This document shows, one piece after another, positions 54,151 to 63,487 of a stretch of DNA of 64,000 nt. The stretch's first letter is position 1. Each line of letters opens with the position of its first letter. The stretch lies in NCBI GenBank assembly GCA_050260775.1, contig JBLNCP010000043.1:1-64000 (forward strand). Reading direction: 5' to 3'. The notes beneath the pieces were generated by a model. The model was not told the DNA's origin and ran no database searches. It saw nothing but the letters and a program-made list of their open reading frames with translations. Position numbers and translations under genes: made by a program. Source of the DNA: CALABS01 sp050260775 (GTDB lineage Bacteria > Pseudomonadota > Alphaproteobacteria > Rhodospirillales > Magnetospirillaceae).

Positions 54151-54180
54151 GGGGTGGGAAACTCCTGTAAAATGCCGGCC

Positions 54181-54852
54181 ATGACCCTAGCAAACCTCGT
54201 CCGTCGCCTCAATCGCACGCGCCCGCGCGGCTTCCCCGCGGGATTGATGCTGACGGATGCCGGGCGTTCGTCCAGTCCGCTGACCGACCTGCGGGCCCTG
54301 CCGACCCCCTCGGCCGTCATCCTGCGCCATTACGGCGAGCCGGGCCGGCGTGCGCTGGCGATGCGGTTGGCGGGCGAGGCGCATCGGCGGCGGCACCTTG
54401 TTCTGGTGGCTGCCGACTGGCGGCTGGCGGCGGCGGCTGGCGCCGACGGGGTCCATCTGCCGGAGGCCCAGGCGCGCAGCGGCCGCCTGGCCCCGTTATT
54501 GGGCTGGATCCGCCGGCGGCGGGGGCGGCACCTCACCGTGGCGTGCCATTCCCGTGCCGCCCTGGCCGCGGCGCGTCGGCTGGGGGCCGACCTCGCGCTG
54601 TTGTCGCCGGTCTTTCCCACCGCCAGCCATCCCGGGGTGGCGACCATCGGGGCGGTGCGGTTCCGCCTGTGGGCGCGCACCGCCGGCCTGCCGGTGGCGG
54701 CGCTCGGAGGCATCACCGGGGCGACGGCGCCGTTGCTCGGCCAGGCTGCTGCGGCGCTGGCGGCGATCGGCGGCTGGCGGCAAAAAGAAAGGGCGGCCGA
54801 AGCCGCCCTTCCCGCATTCGACAAAGCCTCGAGGATCAGAACGTCAGGCTGA
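54181..54852 (+). CDS. Thiamine-phosphate-synthase-like (ThiE/TenI) protein
   Basis: A 223-residue TIM-barrel protein. It contains ADGVHLPEAQ near 94, LALLSPVFPTASHPG near 140 and VAALGGITGA near 179, the usual phosphate and product-binding loops. The N-terminus is arginine-rich and unusual for ThiE, and no other thi gene is near, so a thiamine role is uncertain. ATG 54181 or 54172 could both serve. The 3' end reads through the porin terminator and overlaps the convergent porin gene by 17 bases. Confidence 0.75.
   Translation: MTLANLVRRLNRTRPRGFPAGLMLTDAGRSSSPLTDLRALPTPSAVILRHYGEPGRRALAMRLAGEAHRRRHLVLVAADWRLAAAAGADGVHLPEAQARSGRLAPLLGWIRRRRGRHLTVACHSRAALAAARRLGADLALLSPVFPTASHPGVATIGAVRFRLWARTAGLPVAALGGITGATAPLLGQAAAALAAIGGWRQKERAAEAALPAFDKASRIRTSG
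54782..54810 (-). terminator. Intrinsic terminator of the first porin
   Basis: 9-bp stem (54789-54797 with 54802-54810) and CGAA loop, followed on the minus strand by CTTTTTG. The same sequence design follows the second porin. Confidence 0.9.
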
Positions 54853-56041
54853 GGCCGGTCATCACCGTCCAGCCCTGGTTGTCGTTGGCGGGAGCGCTGA
54901 CCTCGTCGGCGTACTTCAAGTGGCCGGCCGAGGCGAGGATGTCGACGCCCGGGCCGAGCGCGTACTTGCCGGACACCTGGTAGATGTCGAGCTTGTCGTT
55001 GCCGGCCACCGCGTTGTTGCCGACGCTCTCGGAATGCAGATAGGCGACGCTGACGGCATAGTTGCCCGACGCGTACTGCAGGCCGGCATCCCACACTTGT
55101 CCGCTGCCGGTGGAGGTGCCGCCGAGGGCCGCGAGGTTGACGTCGTTGCGGTTGATCTTGCGGTAGGCGCCACCGAGGGTGAAGCCGGCGTAGGACAGCT
55201 GGGTGCCGGCCGACCATTCGATGCTGCGGCCGGTGCCGGCGCCGACGTCGTACCAGATGGTGCCGGCGGACACCTTGAGGCCGACTTCGCCGAAGGTGCG
55301 GTCGTACAGGGCGCCGACGCCGTACGCCGAGACGTCGCGGGCGTTGTTGCTGATCGGGTCGATGGTGCTGCCGACGTTGCGGTCGTCCTCGGCCAGCGCG
55401 TTGGGAATGTAGCTGCCGCCCACGGTCAGGCCGTGGAAGGTGGGCGATACGTAGGTGATCTTCTCGGCGTTGTCGTCGGTGTCGAGCTCGGTGGTGGTGC
55501 GCATGTTGGCGCCCTTGGTGAGCCCGGGGTTCACGACCGTGGAGCCGCCGGTGATCATGCCCTCGTTGCCCCAGTTGCTGGCGGCGTCGGGAGCCATGAC
55601 GTGGAGCAGGACGGTGCCGTTGGAAGCGGTGCCCAGCATGACCTTGCCGAAGCCGCCTTCGATGTAGGCGTAGGACTGGTCGATGACGTCCATCGTGTTG
55701 CCGTTGGCGCCGTTGGTCTCGAGATTGCCGCCGGCCTCCAGCTCGATGGTGACGCCCACCTTCATGCCGTTGTTGAGGGTGGTCTCGCCGGTGAACCAGA
55801 TCTCGTTGTCGCCCTTGATGTCGACGTTGGTCGGGCTGAGGCCGCTGGCGGGAGTACTGGTGGCGGTGGGGGCGACGGTGTTGAGGTTGCTCTCGTAGCT
55901 CTTGTCCTGCCACTGGCCGACGACCCACCACTTGGAGTAGCCGCCGAGATCGATCTTGATCTTGTCCGAGGCCGAGGCCGGACCTGCGGGGAGCGTGCCG
56001 GCGGCGACCAGCGCGGTACCGGCGATGAGGAGCTTCTTCAT
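54836..56041 (-). CDS. Outer-membrane porin (Gram-negative general porin family)
   Basis: A 401-residue beta-barrel porin. The signal peptide is KKLLIAGTALVAAGTLPAG, cleaved near ASA-SD. The mature start (KIKIDLGGYSKWWVVGQWQD) and the C-terminal WTVMTGLSLTF with a terminal Phe fit trimeric diffusion porins of spirilla. The constriction loop contains ASGLSPTNVDIKGDNEI-like acidic stretches. ATG 56041 has AAGAAGGGA upstream. It is a paralogue of the next gene, which shares its N-terminal and C-terminal thirds. Confidence 0.93.
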   Translation of the reverse strand: MKKLLIAGTALVAAGTLPAGPASASDKIKIDLGGYSKWWVVGQWQDKSYESNLNTVAPTATSTPASGLSPTNVDIKGDNEIWFTGETTLNNGMKVGVTIELEAGGNLETNGANGNTMDVIDQSYAYIEGGFGKVMLGTASNGTVLLHVMAPDAASNWGNEGMITGGSTVVNPGLTKGANMRTTTELDTDDNAEKITYVSPTFHGLTVGGSYIPNALAEDDRNVGSTIDPISNNARDVSAYGVGALYDRTFGEVGLKVSAGTIWYDVGAGTGRSIEWSAGTQLSYAGFTLGGAYRKINRNDVNLAALGGTSTGSGQVWDAGLQYASGNYAVSVAYLHSESVGNNAVAGNDKLDIYQVSGKYALGPGVDILASAGHLKYADEVSAPANDNQGWTVMTGLSLTF

Positions 56042-56205
56042 GGCAAATCCCTTCTTCAACAGTATGGCTCTTTCGCGGGCACCGTTGGTCGGCGCCCATT
56101 TTCAAGGCAGTTTAGGATGTGCACGGAAAAGCGTCAAATGGAGTAGATGACCACGCGATGGATTGGGCGCCAGCGTTGCCCAGGGGCAACACTCTCACGG
56201 GAGGC

Positions 56206-56239
56206 AAAAAAGAAAGGGGGCGGCCGAAGCCGCCCCCTT
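56206..56239 (-). terminator. Intrinsic terminator of the second porin
   Basis: 11-bp stem (56214-56224 with 56229-56239) and CGAA loop, followed on the minus strand by CTTTTTTGCC. It is a longer version of the terminator at 54782. Confidence 0.92.
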
Positions 56240-56263
56240 CCCCAACTGACACTGGTCTTCGAA

Positions 56264-57589
56264 TTAGAAGGCCAGCGACAGGCCGGTCATGACAGCCCAG
56301 CCCTTGTTGTTGTTGGCATCGGCACCAGCAACGTCGGTGCCCTCGTTCTTGTAGTCGGCGTAGCCGGCCGAAGCGAGGAGGTCGACGCCAGCGCCCAGGG
56401 TGTACTTGCCGGACACCTGGTAGAAGGTGATGGTGTCGCGGCCGCCGTTGCCGTCGATGCCGTTAACCGACGAGTTGAAGTACGCGAAGCTGACCGCATA
56501 CGGGCCGGAAGCGTACTGCAGACCCAGGTCGAAGGCGCGGCCTTCGGAAGCGGCGATACCGCCGTTGGCAGCGGTGGAGGTCACGCCGCCAGCCAGGTTC
56601 GCCTGGCCAGCCTGAGCGGCGAGAACGCCGACGCCGGAGGTGGCGTTGTTCAGGTTGGTCTGACGATACGAGCCACCGAGGGTGAAGCCAGCGTAGGACA
56701 GCTGGGCACCGGCCGAGTACTCGTTGTTCATGTCGGAACCGCCCGCGATCGGGTTGTTCGACTTGACCTGGTAGGTCACCCAGCCGCCCGACAGCTTAAC
56801 GCCGACGCCGCCGAAGGTGTTGGCGTACAGAGCGCCGACGCCGTAGGCCGACGAATCGGTGGCGAGGGGGGTGCTGGCGAGAGCGCCGGCACCGGCGTTC
56901 GGGCCGTTGGCACCGGCGGCGACGCCGCGGTTGTCCTCGGAGAACGCGTTCGGCACGTAGGAGGCGCCGAGGGTCAGGCCGTAGAACGACGGAGCGACGT
57001 AGGTGATCTTCTCGGCGTCGCCGTCGGTGGCGATGGCGGTGGTGTTGCCACCCAGCATGCCGGACACGGCGCCGGGCTTCACGACCGACAGGCCGCCGGT
57101 CATGATCGCGGCTTCACCCCAGTTGCCGGCGGCGTCCGGAGCGGACACGTGCAGCAGGTAGGTGCCGTTGTTGTAGGTGCCGACCATGACCTTGCCGAAG
57201 CCGGTCTCGACGTAGGCGTAGGACTCGTCGATCACGTCCATGGTGTTGGCAACGCCGGTGTTGGTCTCGGTGTGGCCACCGGCCTCGAGCTCAACGCGGA
57301 CGCCGACCTTGATGCCGTTGTCCAGCGTGGTCGAACCGTTGAAGTGGATCTCGTTGTCGCCCTTGACGTCGACGTTGGTGGCGCTCAGGCCGCTCGCCGG
57401 GGTGCTGGAGGCGGTGGCGGCAACGGTGTTGAGATTGCTCTCGAAGTCCTTGTCCTGCCACTGGCCGACGACCCACCACTTCGAGAAGCCGCCCAGCTCG
57501 AGCTTGATCTTCTCGGAGGCCGAGGCGGTGCCGGTGGTCAGCAGACCGGCGGCGACGAGCGCGGTGCTCGCAATCAGAACCTTCTTCAT
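56264..57589 (-). CDS. Outer-membrane porin, tandem paralogue
   Basis: A 441-residue porin. The signal peptide KKVLIASTALVAAGLLTTG is cleaved near ASA-SE, followed by KIKLELGGFSKWWVVGQWQD. The C-terminus is WAVMTGLSLAF. It has extra Gly/Ala/Asn-rich loop segments (GVAAGANGPNAGAGALAST) absent from its neighbour. ATG 57589 follows a strong GAGAGGAGATAAC site. The 308-base upstream region (57590-57897) must hold its promoter and that of the DUF3576 gene; no clear consensus was seen. Confidence 0.94.
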   Translation of the reverse strand: MKKVLIASTALVAAGLLTTGTASASEKIKLELGGFSKWWVVGQWQDKDFESNLNTVAATASSTPASGLSATNVDVKGDNEIHFNGSTTLDNGIKVGVRVELEAGGHTETNTGVANTMDVIDESYAYVETGFGKVMVGTYNNGTYLLHVSAPDAAGNWGEAAIMTGGLSVVKPGAVSGMLGGNTTAIATDGDAEKITYVAPSFYGLTLGASYVPNAFSEDNRGVAAGANGPNAGAGALASTPLATDSSAYGVGALYANTFGGVGVKLSGGWVTYQVKSNNPIAGGSDMNNEYSAGAQLSYAGFTLGGSYRQTNLNNATSGVGVLAAQAGQANLAGGVTSTAANGGIAASEGRAFDLGLQYASGPYAVSFAYFNSSVNGIDGNGGRDTITFYQVSGKYTLGAGVDLLASAGYADYKNEGTDVAGADANNNKGWAVMTGLSLAF

Positions 57590-57897
57590 GTTATCTCCTC
57601 TCTTTGGCACGGGGACGGCACACGGGCCATCCGCAATCCAAATGAACGAACGGTCCCGATCGAGCCACATCGAAAGGGGCAGGTCAAGCAACGGAAGGCG
57701 AGGGCTGTGTCGAATGCCGCGCACTGTGGCGAGGATGCAACAGTCGGGATGGCAGGCGGCGCGCCGGGTTTCCGGGCCGAGGGTGGCGGCCGAGGGCGAA
57801 GGGCAGCATTCGCTTGCCGCGCCGCCGCCCGCGTAGCATTCTTCAGCGCGGCGGCGCCCAAGGGTCAGGCCGCGGACGGAGCGAAGGTAAGGCGACG

Positions 57898-58425
57898 ATG
57901 AATAACAAGGTGGCGAAGCTTGTGGCGGTGGCGGCGGTGGGTATGGCCGCGGCACTGTCGGCCTGCGAGAACAATACTGCCGTCTATCCCACCAAGGATC
58001 GCGGCGCCAGCGCCCCGCGCATGGGCAACGAGAAGCGCGAGACCATCTTCGGGCCGGAAGGATTGTTCGGCGACAAGAAGAAGGGCGCCGGCGAAGGCGT
58101 CGGACTGGGCGTCAATTCGTTCCTGTGGCGCGCCTCGCTCGACACGCTGGCCTTCATGCCCATCGCCACCGCCGACCCCTTCGGCGGCACCATCATCACC
58201 GACTGGTACCAGCTGCCCGAGACCCCGTCCGAGCGCTACAAGCTGAACGTCTTCATCCTCGACCGCGCGCTCCGCGCCGACGGGGTCAAGGTGTCGGTGT
58301 TCAAGCAGGCCCGCGACGCCACCGGCCAGTGGGTCGACGTCAAGGTCGAGCCGAAGATGGCCGGCGACCTCGAGAATTCGATCCTGACCCGCGCCCGCCA
58401 GCTGCGCATCGTCTCGACCGAGTAG
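57898..58425 (+). CDS. DUF3576 lipoprotein
   Basis: A 175-residue predicted lipoprotein (lipobox LSAC, then ENNTAVYPTKD). The DUF3576 region includes TIFGPEGLFG near 55, GVGLGVNSFLWRASLDTLAF near 70 and ADPFGGTIITDWY near 93. It is of unknown function, probably envelope-associated. In alphaproteobacteria it precedes leuS-lptE-holA, exactly as here, so it may serve with LptE in outer-membrane assembly; this is contextual inference. Confidence 0.9.
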   Translation: MNNKVAKLVAVAAVGMAAALSACENNTAVYPTKDRGASAPRMGNEKRETIFGPEGLFGDKKKGAGEGVGLGVNSFLWRASLDTLAFMPIATADPFGGTIITDWYQLPETPSERYKLNVFILDRALRADGVKVSVFKQARDATGQWVDVKVEPKMAGDLENSILTRARQLRIVSTE

Positions 58426-58505
58426 CAGGCGGCCCCCGACCAGCCGGCGGCTTCCGGGCCGCCCTCCCCCGTTTCCGATCTCATCAGCTAGGCCGACGAG
58501 AAACC

Positions 58506-61082
58506 ATGTCGCGCATCGACGACCGCTATAACGTCAAGGAATCTGAAGCCAAGTGGCAGCGCCTCTGGGAGGAGCGCGGCTCCTTCCGTGCCGTGCGCGA
58601 TCCCCAGCGGCCCAAGTACTTCGCCCTCGAGATGTTCCCCTATCCGTCGGGGCGCATCCACATGGGCCACGTGCGCAACTACACGCTGGGCGACGTGGTG
58701 GCGCGGTTCAAGCGCGCCAAGGGCTACAACGTGCTCCATCCCATGGGCTGGGACGCCTTCGGCCTGCCGGCCGAGAACGCCGCCATCGAGCGCGGCGTCC
58801 ATCCCGCCAAGTGGACGCGCGAGAACATCGCCGCCATGCGCGAGCAGTTGAAGTCCATGGGGCTGTCCTATGATTGGTCGCGCGAGCTCGCCACCTGCGA
58901 GCCCGAATACTATCGCCACGAACAGCGGATGTTCCTGGACTTCCTGAAGGCAGGGCTGGTCTACCGCAAGGAATCCTGGGTCAACTGGGACCCGGTCGAG
59001 AACACGGTGCTGGCCAACGAGCAGGTGATCGACGGCCGCGGCTGGCGCTCGGGCGCCCTGGTCGAGAAACGCCTGCTGTCGCAATGGTTCCTGAAGATCA
59101 CCGCCTTCGCCGACGACCTGCTGCAGGGCCTGCAGGGCCTCGAGCGCTGGCCGGAGCGCGTGCTGCTGATGCAGGAGAACTGGATCGGACGCTCGGAAGG
59201 TGCCCGCGTGGTGTGGGACATCGTCGGGCACGACGACCGGCTCGAGATTTTCACCACCCGCCCCGACACCCTGTTCGGCGCCGCGTTCTGCGCCATTTCG
59301 GCCAACCATCCGCTGGCCGCCGAGCTGGCCGCGAATAACGCCGAGCTGGCTGAGTTCATCGCCGAATGCAACCGCATGGGCACCTCCGAGGCGGCGCTGG
59401 AGACGGCGGAGAAGAAGGGCTGGGACACCGGTCTCAAGGCCCGCCATCCGTTCGTACCCGGCTGGGAGATCCCCATCTACGTCGCCAATTTCGTGCTGAT
59501 GGAATACGGCACCGGCGCCATCTTCGGCTGCCCCGCCCACGACCAGCGCGACCTGGATTTCGCGCGCAAGTACGGCTTGGCCGTCAAGCCGGTGGTGCTG
59601 CCGCCGGGCGCCGATCCCGCCAGCTTCGCGGTGGGCGACGAGGCCTATACCGGCGACGGCACCCTGTTCAATTCCGACTTCCTGGACGGCAAGGGCGTCG
59701 ACGCCGCCAAGTCGACCGCCATCGACCGCATCGAGGCCTTGGGCCGCGGCAACCGCACCGTCAACTTCCGCCTGCGCGACTGGGGCGTGTCGCGCCAGCG
59801 CTACTGGGGCTGCCCGATTCCCATCATCCATTGCGAGGATTGCGGCGTGGTGCCGGTGCCGGAAGCCGACCTGCCGGTGCGCCTGCCCGAGGACGTCACC
59901 TTCGACAAGCCCGGCAACCCGCTCGACCACCATCCGACCTGGAAGAACGTGGCCTGCCCCTGCTGCGGCAAGCCGGCCCGGCGCGAGACCGACACCTTCG
60001 ACACCTTCTTCGAATCGTCGTGGTACTTCGCCCGCTTCTGCTCGCCGACCCGCGACGACGTGCCGTTCGACCGCGACGAGGCCGCCTATTGGCTGCCGGT
60101 CGACCAGTACATCGGCGGCATCGAGCACGCCGTGCTCCACCTTCTCTATTCGCGCTTCTTCACCCGCGCCATGCGCCAGTGCGGCTACCTGGACGTCGCC
60201 GAGCCCTTCGACGGGCTGCTGACCCAGGGCATGGTCTGCCACGAGACCTTCAAGGACCAGGCCGGGCAGTGGCTCTATCCCGACGAGGTCGTCAAGGACG
60301 AGGCGGGTCGGCTGGTGCAGGCCTCCACCGGGCAGCCGGTGGCGCAGGGCCGCTCCGAGAAGATGTCCAAGTCCAAGCGCAATACCGTCGACCCGGCGCA
60401 CATCATCGCCACCTACGGCGCCGACACCGCCCGGCTGTTCATGCTGTCCGACTCCCCGCCCGAGCGCGACCTGGAATGGACCGATGCCGGCATCGACGGC
60501 GCCTGGCGCTACGTCAACCGCCTGTGGCGCATGGTGGCAGGGGCGGTGGACGCCCTGCCCGCCATCGGCGCGCCCATGCCGGGGCTGGGCGACGCGGCGC
60601 TCAAGGTACGCCGGACCGTCCACAAGACCATCGCTGCGGTGACCGACGACCTCGAGCGCTTCCACTTCAACAAGGCCGTGGCCCGCCTGCGCGAGATGAC
60701 CAATGCGCTGGGCGAGCTCGACGCCGGCGCCGCCGATGCCGCCTGGGTCCTGCGCGAAGGGCTGGAGGCGGCGGCGCAGCTGGCCAATCCCATGATGCCG
60801 CACCTCGCCGAGGAGATGTGGCAGGCGCTCGGCCACGCCACGCCCCTGGTCGAGACCGCCTGGCCCGAGGCCGATTCGGCGCTGTTGACCGAGGACAGCG
60901 TGACCGTCGCCGTCCAGGTCAACGGCAAACTCCGCGCCACCATCGAGCTTCCCAAGGATTGCGACGCGGCCGCCGCCGAGCAGACGGCGCTTGCACAACC
61001 CCAGGTGCTCGCGGCAATGTCGGGGAAGCCGCCCCGCAAGGTGATCGTCGTGCCGAACCGGATCGTCAATGTCGTGGTCTAG
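58506..61082 (+). CDS. leuS: Leucyl-tRNA synthetase
   Basis: An 858-residue class I synthetase. The HIGH-type motif appears as PYPSGRIHMGHVRNY near 42-56 and KMSKSKRNTVDP near 620. The editing domain (TTRPDTLFGA near 255, and later the AxHDxRD-type PAHDQRDLDF near 343) is present. The zinc-type insert has CEDCGVV and CPCCGKPAR. Length fits bacterial LeuRS. Its last 14 bases overlap lptE. Confidence 0.98.
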   Translation: MSRIDDRYNVKESEAKWQRLWEERGSFRAVRDPQRPKYFALEMFPYPSGRIHMGHVRNYTLGDVVARFKRAKGYNVLHPMGWDAFGLPAENAAIERGVHPAKWTRENIAAMREQLKSMGLSYDWSRELATCEPEYYRHEQRMFLDFLKAGLVYRKESWVNWDPVENTVLANEQVIDGRGWRSGALVEKRLLSQWFLKITAFADDLLQGLQGLERWPERVLLMQENWIGRSEGARVVWDIVGHDDRLEIFTTRPDTLFGAAFCAISANHPLAAELAANNAELAEFIAECNRMGTSEAALETAEKKGWDTGLKARHPFVPGWEIPIYVANFVLMEYGTGAIFGCPAHDQRDLDFARKYGLAVKPVVLPPGADPASFAVGDEAYTGDGTLFNSDFLDGKGVDAAKSTAIDRIEALGRGNRTVNFRLRDWGVSRQRYWGCPIPIIHCEDCGVVPVPEADLPVRLPEDVTFDKPGNPLDHHPTWKNVACPCCGKPARRETDTFDTFFESSWYFARFCSPTRDDVPFDRDEAAYWLPVDQYIGGIEHAVLHLLYSRFFTRAMRQCGYLDVAEPFDGLLTQGMVCHETFKDQAGQWLYPDEVVKDEAGRLVQASTGQPVAQGRSEKMSKSKRNTVDPAHIIATYGADTARLFMLSDSPPERDLEWTDAGIDGAWRYVNRLWRMVAGAVDALPAIGAPMPGLGDAALKVRRTVHKTIAAVTDDLERFHFNKAVARLREMTNALGELDAGAADAAWVLREGLEAAAQLANPMMPHLAEEMWQALGHATPLVETAWPEADSALLTEDSVTVAVQVNGKLRATIELPKDCDAAAAEQTALAQPQVLAAMSGKPPRKVIVVPNRIVNVVV

Positions 61083-61632
61083 AGCCCTCCTCGTCGCCGC
61101 CGTGCTGGCGCTGGGCCCGACGGGCTGCGGCTTCCGTCCGCTGTACGGCCCGACGCAGGCATTGCCCGAGGGGGTCCAGGCCCATCTCTCCGCCGTCCGG
61201 GTCCGGACGGTGAATGAAGGCGTGTACCGGGAGGTGCGCGACGTTCCCGAGGACCGGAGCAGCCAGTTGCTGCGCAATGCGGTCGTGCAGCGGCTCACCC
61301 CCGCCGGCGAGCCCGGCGATTACCGCTACCTTATGACCATCACCATGGCGGAAACGGTCCAGGGCATGGGGGAGCACAAGGATACCCTGGCCACGCTCGG
61401 CCGCATGGATGTCGTGGCCCGCTTCAAGCTTTTCGACGCCTCCGGCCGGGAATTGACCAAGGGCGAGAGCCGCGCCTACGTCAGCTTCAACTTCACCGGC
61501 CCGCGCTATGCCAGCGTGGTGCTGGAGCGCGACGCCCGCGACCGCGCCATCGAGGACATCGCCGAGGACATCCGCCAGCGCGTCGCCGGCTACTTCATCA
61601 ACCGCGAGAAGGCCGGAGCCGGCAACCCGTGA
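61069..61632 (+). CDS. lptE: LPS-assembly lipoprotein LptE
   Basis: A 187-residue outer-membrane lipoprotein (lipobox GPTGC, then GFRPLYG). It plugs and helps assemble the LptD channel that inserts lipopolysaccharide. Conserved features are the CGFRPLYG start, LLRNAVVQRL near 67 and YFINREKAG at the end. It overlaps leuS and is followed by holA with a 4-base overlap. Confidence 0.92.
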   Translation: MSWSRALLVAAVLALGPTGCGFRPLYGPTQALPEGVQAHLSAVRVRTVNEGVYREVRDVPEDRSSQLLRNAVVQRLTPAGEPGDYRYLMTITMAETVQGMGEHKDTLATLGRMDVVARFKLFDASGRELTKGESRAYVSFNFTGPRYASVVLERDARDRAIEDIAEDIRQRVAGYFINREKAGAGNP

Positions 61633-62657
61633 AGTTGACGGGGGCGAAGGTCGAAGCGTTCCTCAAGGCGCCCGAGCCGGCCGTTCGCGCCGTCCTGGTG
61701 TTCGGGCCCGACAACGGCCTGGTGCGCGAGCGGGTGGACCGGCTGGTGCGCTCGGTGGTTCCCGACCGCAACGATCCCTTCCGGGTCGCCGAACTGAGCC
61801 CTGCCCGTCTCAAGGAAGACCCCGCCCGCCTGTCGGACGAGGCCGCCGCCATCGCGCTCACCGGTGGCCGCCGCGTGGTGGTCGTGCGCGACGCCGGCGA
61901 TGGGGTGAGCGGCCCGGCCGGCGATTTCCTCTCCCATCCCATGGGCGACGCCCTGGTCGTTTTCGAGGCTGGCGAACTCGGTCCCCGCTCGTCGCTGCGC
62001 AAGCTGTTCGAGGGGGCCGGCAACGCCGCCGCCCTGGCCTGCTATGGCGACGAGGGTGGCAGCCTTGCCGCCGTCATCCAGGAGGAGCTGAAGGCTGCCG
62101 GGCTGTCGGCCGAGCCGGATGCGCTGGCCTTCCTGATGGACCACCTGGGCGGCGACCGTCGCTTGACCCGGGCCGAGCTGACCAAGCTGGCGCTCTACAT
62201 GGGCGGTCCCGGGCGGGTGCGGCTCGACGACGCGCTGGCCTGCATCGGCGATACCGCCGCGCTCGGCCTCGACGACCTGTCGCTGGCCACCGCCGACGGC
62301 GACCACGCCACCGCCCAGCGCGTGCTCGACCGGCTGCTGCGCGAGGGCAACCAGCCGGTGTCGATCCTGAGGGCGTTGTCCCGCCACTTCCAGCGGCTGC
62401 ACCTGGCCTCCGGCGTGATGGCCCAGGGCAAGTCCGCCGACCAGGCGATGGCCGCCCTCAAGCCCCCGGTGATCTTCAAGGCGGCGGAGCGATTCAAGCG
62501 CCAGCTGTCGCGCTGGCCGGCCGACCGGGTCGGCCGCGCCCTCGAGCTGCTGCTGGACTGCGAGATGGAGTGCAAGACCACCGGCATGCCGGCGGCGGAA
62601 CTGTGCTCGCGCACCGTGATGCAGCTCTGCCGGGCCGGCGGGCGGGCGCGCCAGTAA
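61629..62657 (+). CDS. holA: DNA polymerase III delta subunit
   Basis: A 342-residue clamp-loader subunit that opens the beta clamp. It has the N-terminal LVFGPDNGLVRERVDRLVRS (AAA+-like domain without a working Walker A) and ALACYGDEGGSLAAVIQEEL near 137. Further features are DHLGGDRRLTRAELTKLALY near 173 and a helical C-terminal domain ending in CRTVMQ-like CSRTVMQLCR. GTG 61629 overlaps the lptE stop. Confidence 0.94.
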   Translation: MKLTGAKVEAFLKAPEPAVRAVLVFGPDNGLVRERVDRLVRSVVPDRNDPFRVAELSPARLKEDPARLSDEAAAIALTGGRRVVVVRDAGDGVSGPAGDFLSHPMGDALVVFEAGELGPRSSLRKLFEGAGNAAALACYGDEGGSLAAVIQEELKAAGLSAEPDALAFLMDHLGGDRRLTRAELTKLALYMGGPGRVRLDDALACIGDTAALGLDDLSLATADGDHATAQRVLDRLLREGNQPVSILRALSRHFQRLHLASGVMAQGKSADQAMAALKPPVIFKAAERFKRQLSRWPADRVGRALELLLDCEMECKTTGMPAAELCSRTVMQLCRAGGRARQ

Positions 62658-62716
62658 GGAAAACTTCGTCCACCCGTGGTAAGAGTGGCGGCGAAGTTTG
62701 GGGGAGGAATGGACGC

Positions 62717-63487
62717 ATGAAGGTGGTGATCCTGGCCGGCGGCTTCGGCACGCGCATCAGCGAAGAAACCGTGACCCGGCCCAAGCCCATGGTCGAGATC
62801 GGCGGCAAGCCGATCCTGTGGCACATCATGAAGATGTACTCGTCCTACGGACTGAACGAGTTCGTGATCTGCCTCGGCTACAAGGGATACATGATCAAGG
62901 AATACTTCGCGAACTACTTCCTCCACATGGCCGACGTCACCATCGACATCGCCAATAACGGCATGGAAGTCCACCAGAACGCGGCGGAACCGTGGAAGGT
63001 CTCCCTGGTGTCGACCGGCGAGAACTCACATACCGGCGGCCGGTTGCGCCGGGTGCGCGACTACATCGGCAACGAGGACTTCTGCTTCACCTACGGCGAC
63101 GGCGTCGCCGATGTCGACATCCGCAAGCTGATCTCCTTCCATCGCGAGCACGGCAGGAAGGCCACGGTCACCGCGGTGCGCCCGGCCGGTCGCTTCGGCG
63201 CGCTCGGCATCGACGGCGAGACGGTGCGCGCCTTCGAGGAAAAGCCCAAGGGTGACGGCCATTGGGTCAACGGCGGCTTCTTCGTGTGCAAGCCCGACGT
63301 CATCGACTACATCGACGACGATGCCACCGCCTGGGAAAAGAAGCCCCTGGAAACGCTGGCGGCCGAGGGCGAACTGCACGCCTACCACCACGAAGGCTTC
63401 TGGTACGCCATGGATACTCTGCGCGACATGCAGCATCTGCAGGAATTGTGGGCGGCCGGCAAGGCGCCGTGGCGGGTGTGGCCATGA
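62717..63487 (+). CDS. rfbF: Glucose-1-phosphate cytidylyltransferase
   Basis: A 256-residue nucleotidyltransferase that makes CDP-glucose for dideoxyhexose or related LPS sugars. It shows the sugar-nucleotide motif VVILAGGFGTRISEETVTRPKPMVEIGGKP at the N-terminus (split here by reading GGFGTRISEE then RPKPMVEIGG), TYGDGVADVD near 128 and WVNGGFFVCKP near 186. It lies 59 bases after holA and overlaps rfbG, so it probably begins a new LPS operon. Confidence 0.96.
   Translation: MKVVILAGGFGTRISEETVTRPKPMVEIGGKPILWHIMKMYSSYGLNEFVICLGYKGYMIKEYFANYFLHMADVTIDIANNGMEVHQNAAEPWKVSLVSTGENSHTGGRLRRVRDYIGNEDFCFTYGDGVADVDIRKLISFHREHGRKATVTAVRPAGRFGALGIDGETVRAFEEKPKGDGHWVNGGFFVCKPDVIDYIDDDATAWEKKPLETLAAEGELHAYHHEGFWYAMDTLRDMQHLQELWAAGKAPWRVWP

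Noticed and set aside
54154..54180. Longer start for the ThiE-like protein (GTG 54154)
   Set aside because: The added residues are not conserved-looking and would begin within a few bases of the divergent YggS start; ATG 54181 or 54172 is more plausible.
58488..61298. 936-residue open frame opposite leuS
   Set aside because: Antisense shadow of leuS.
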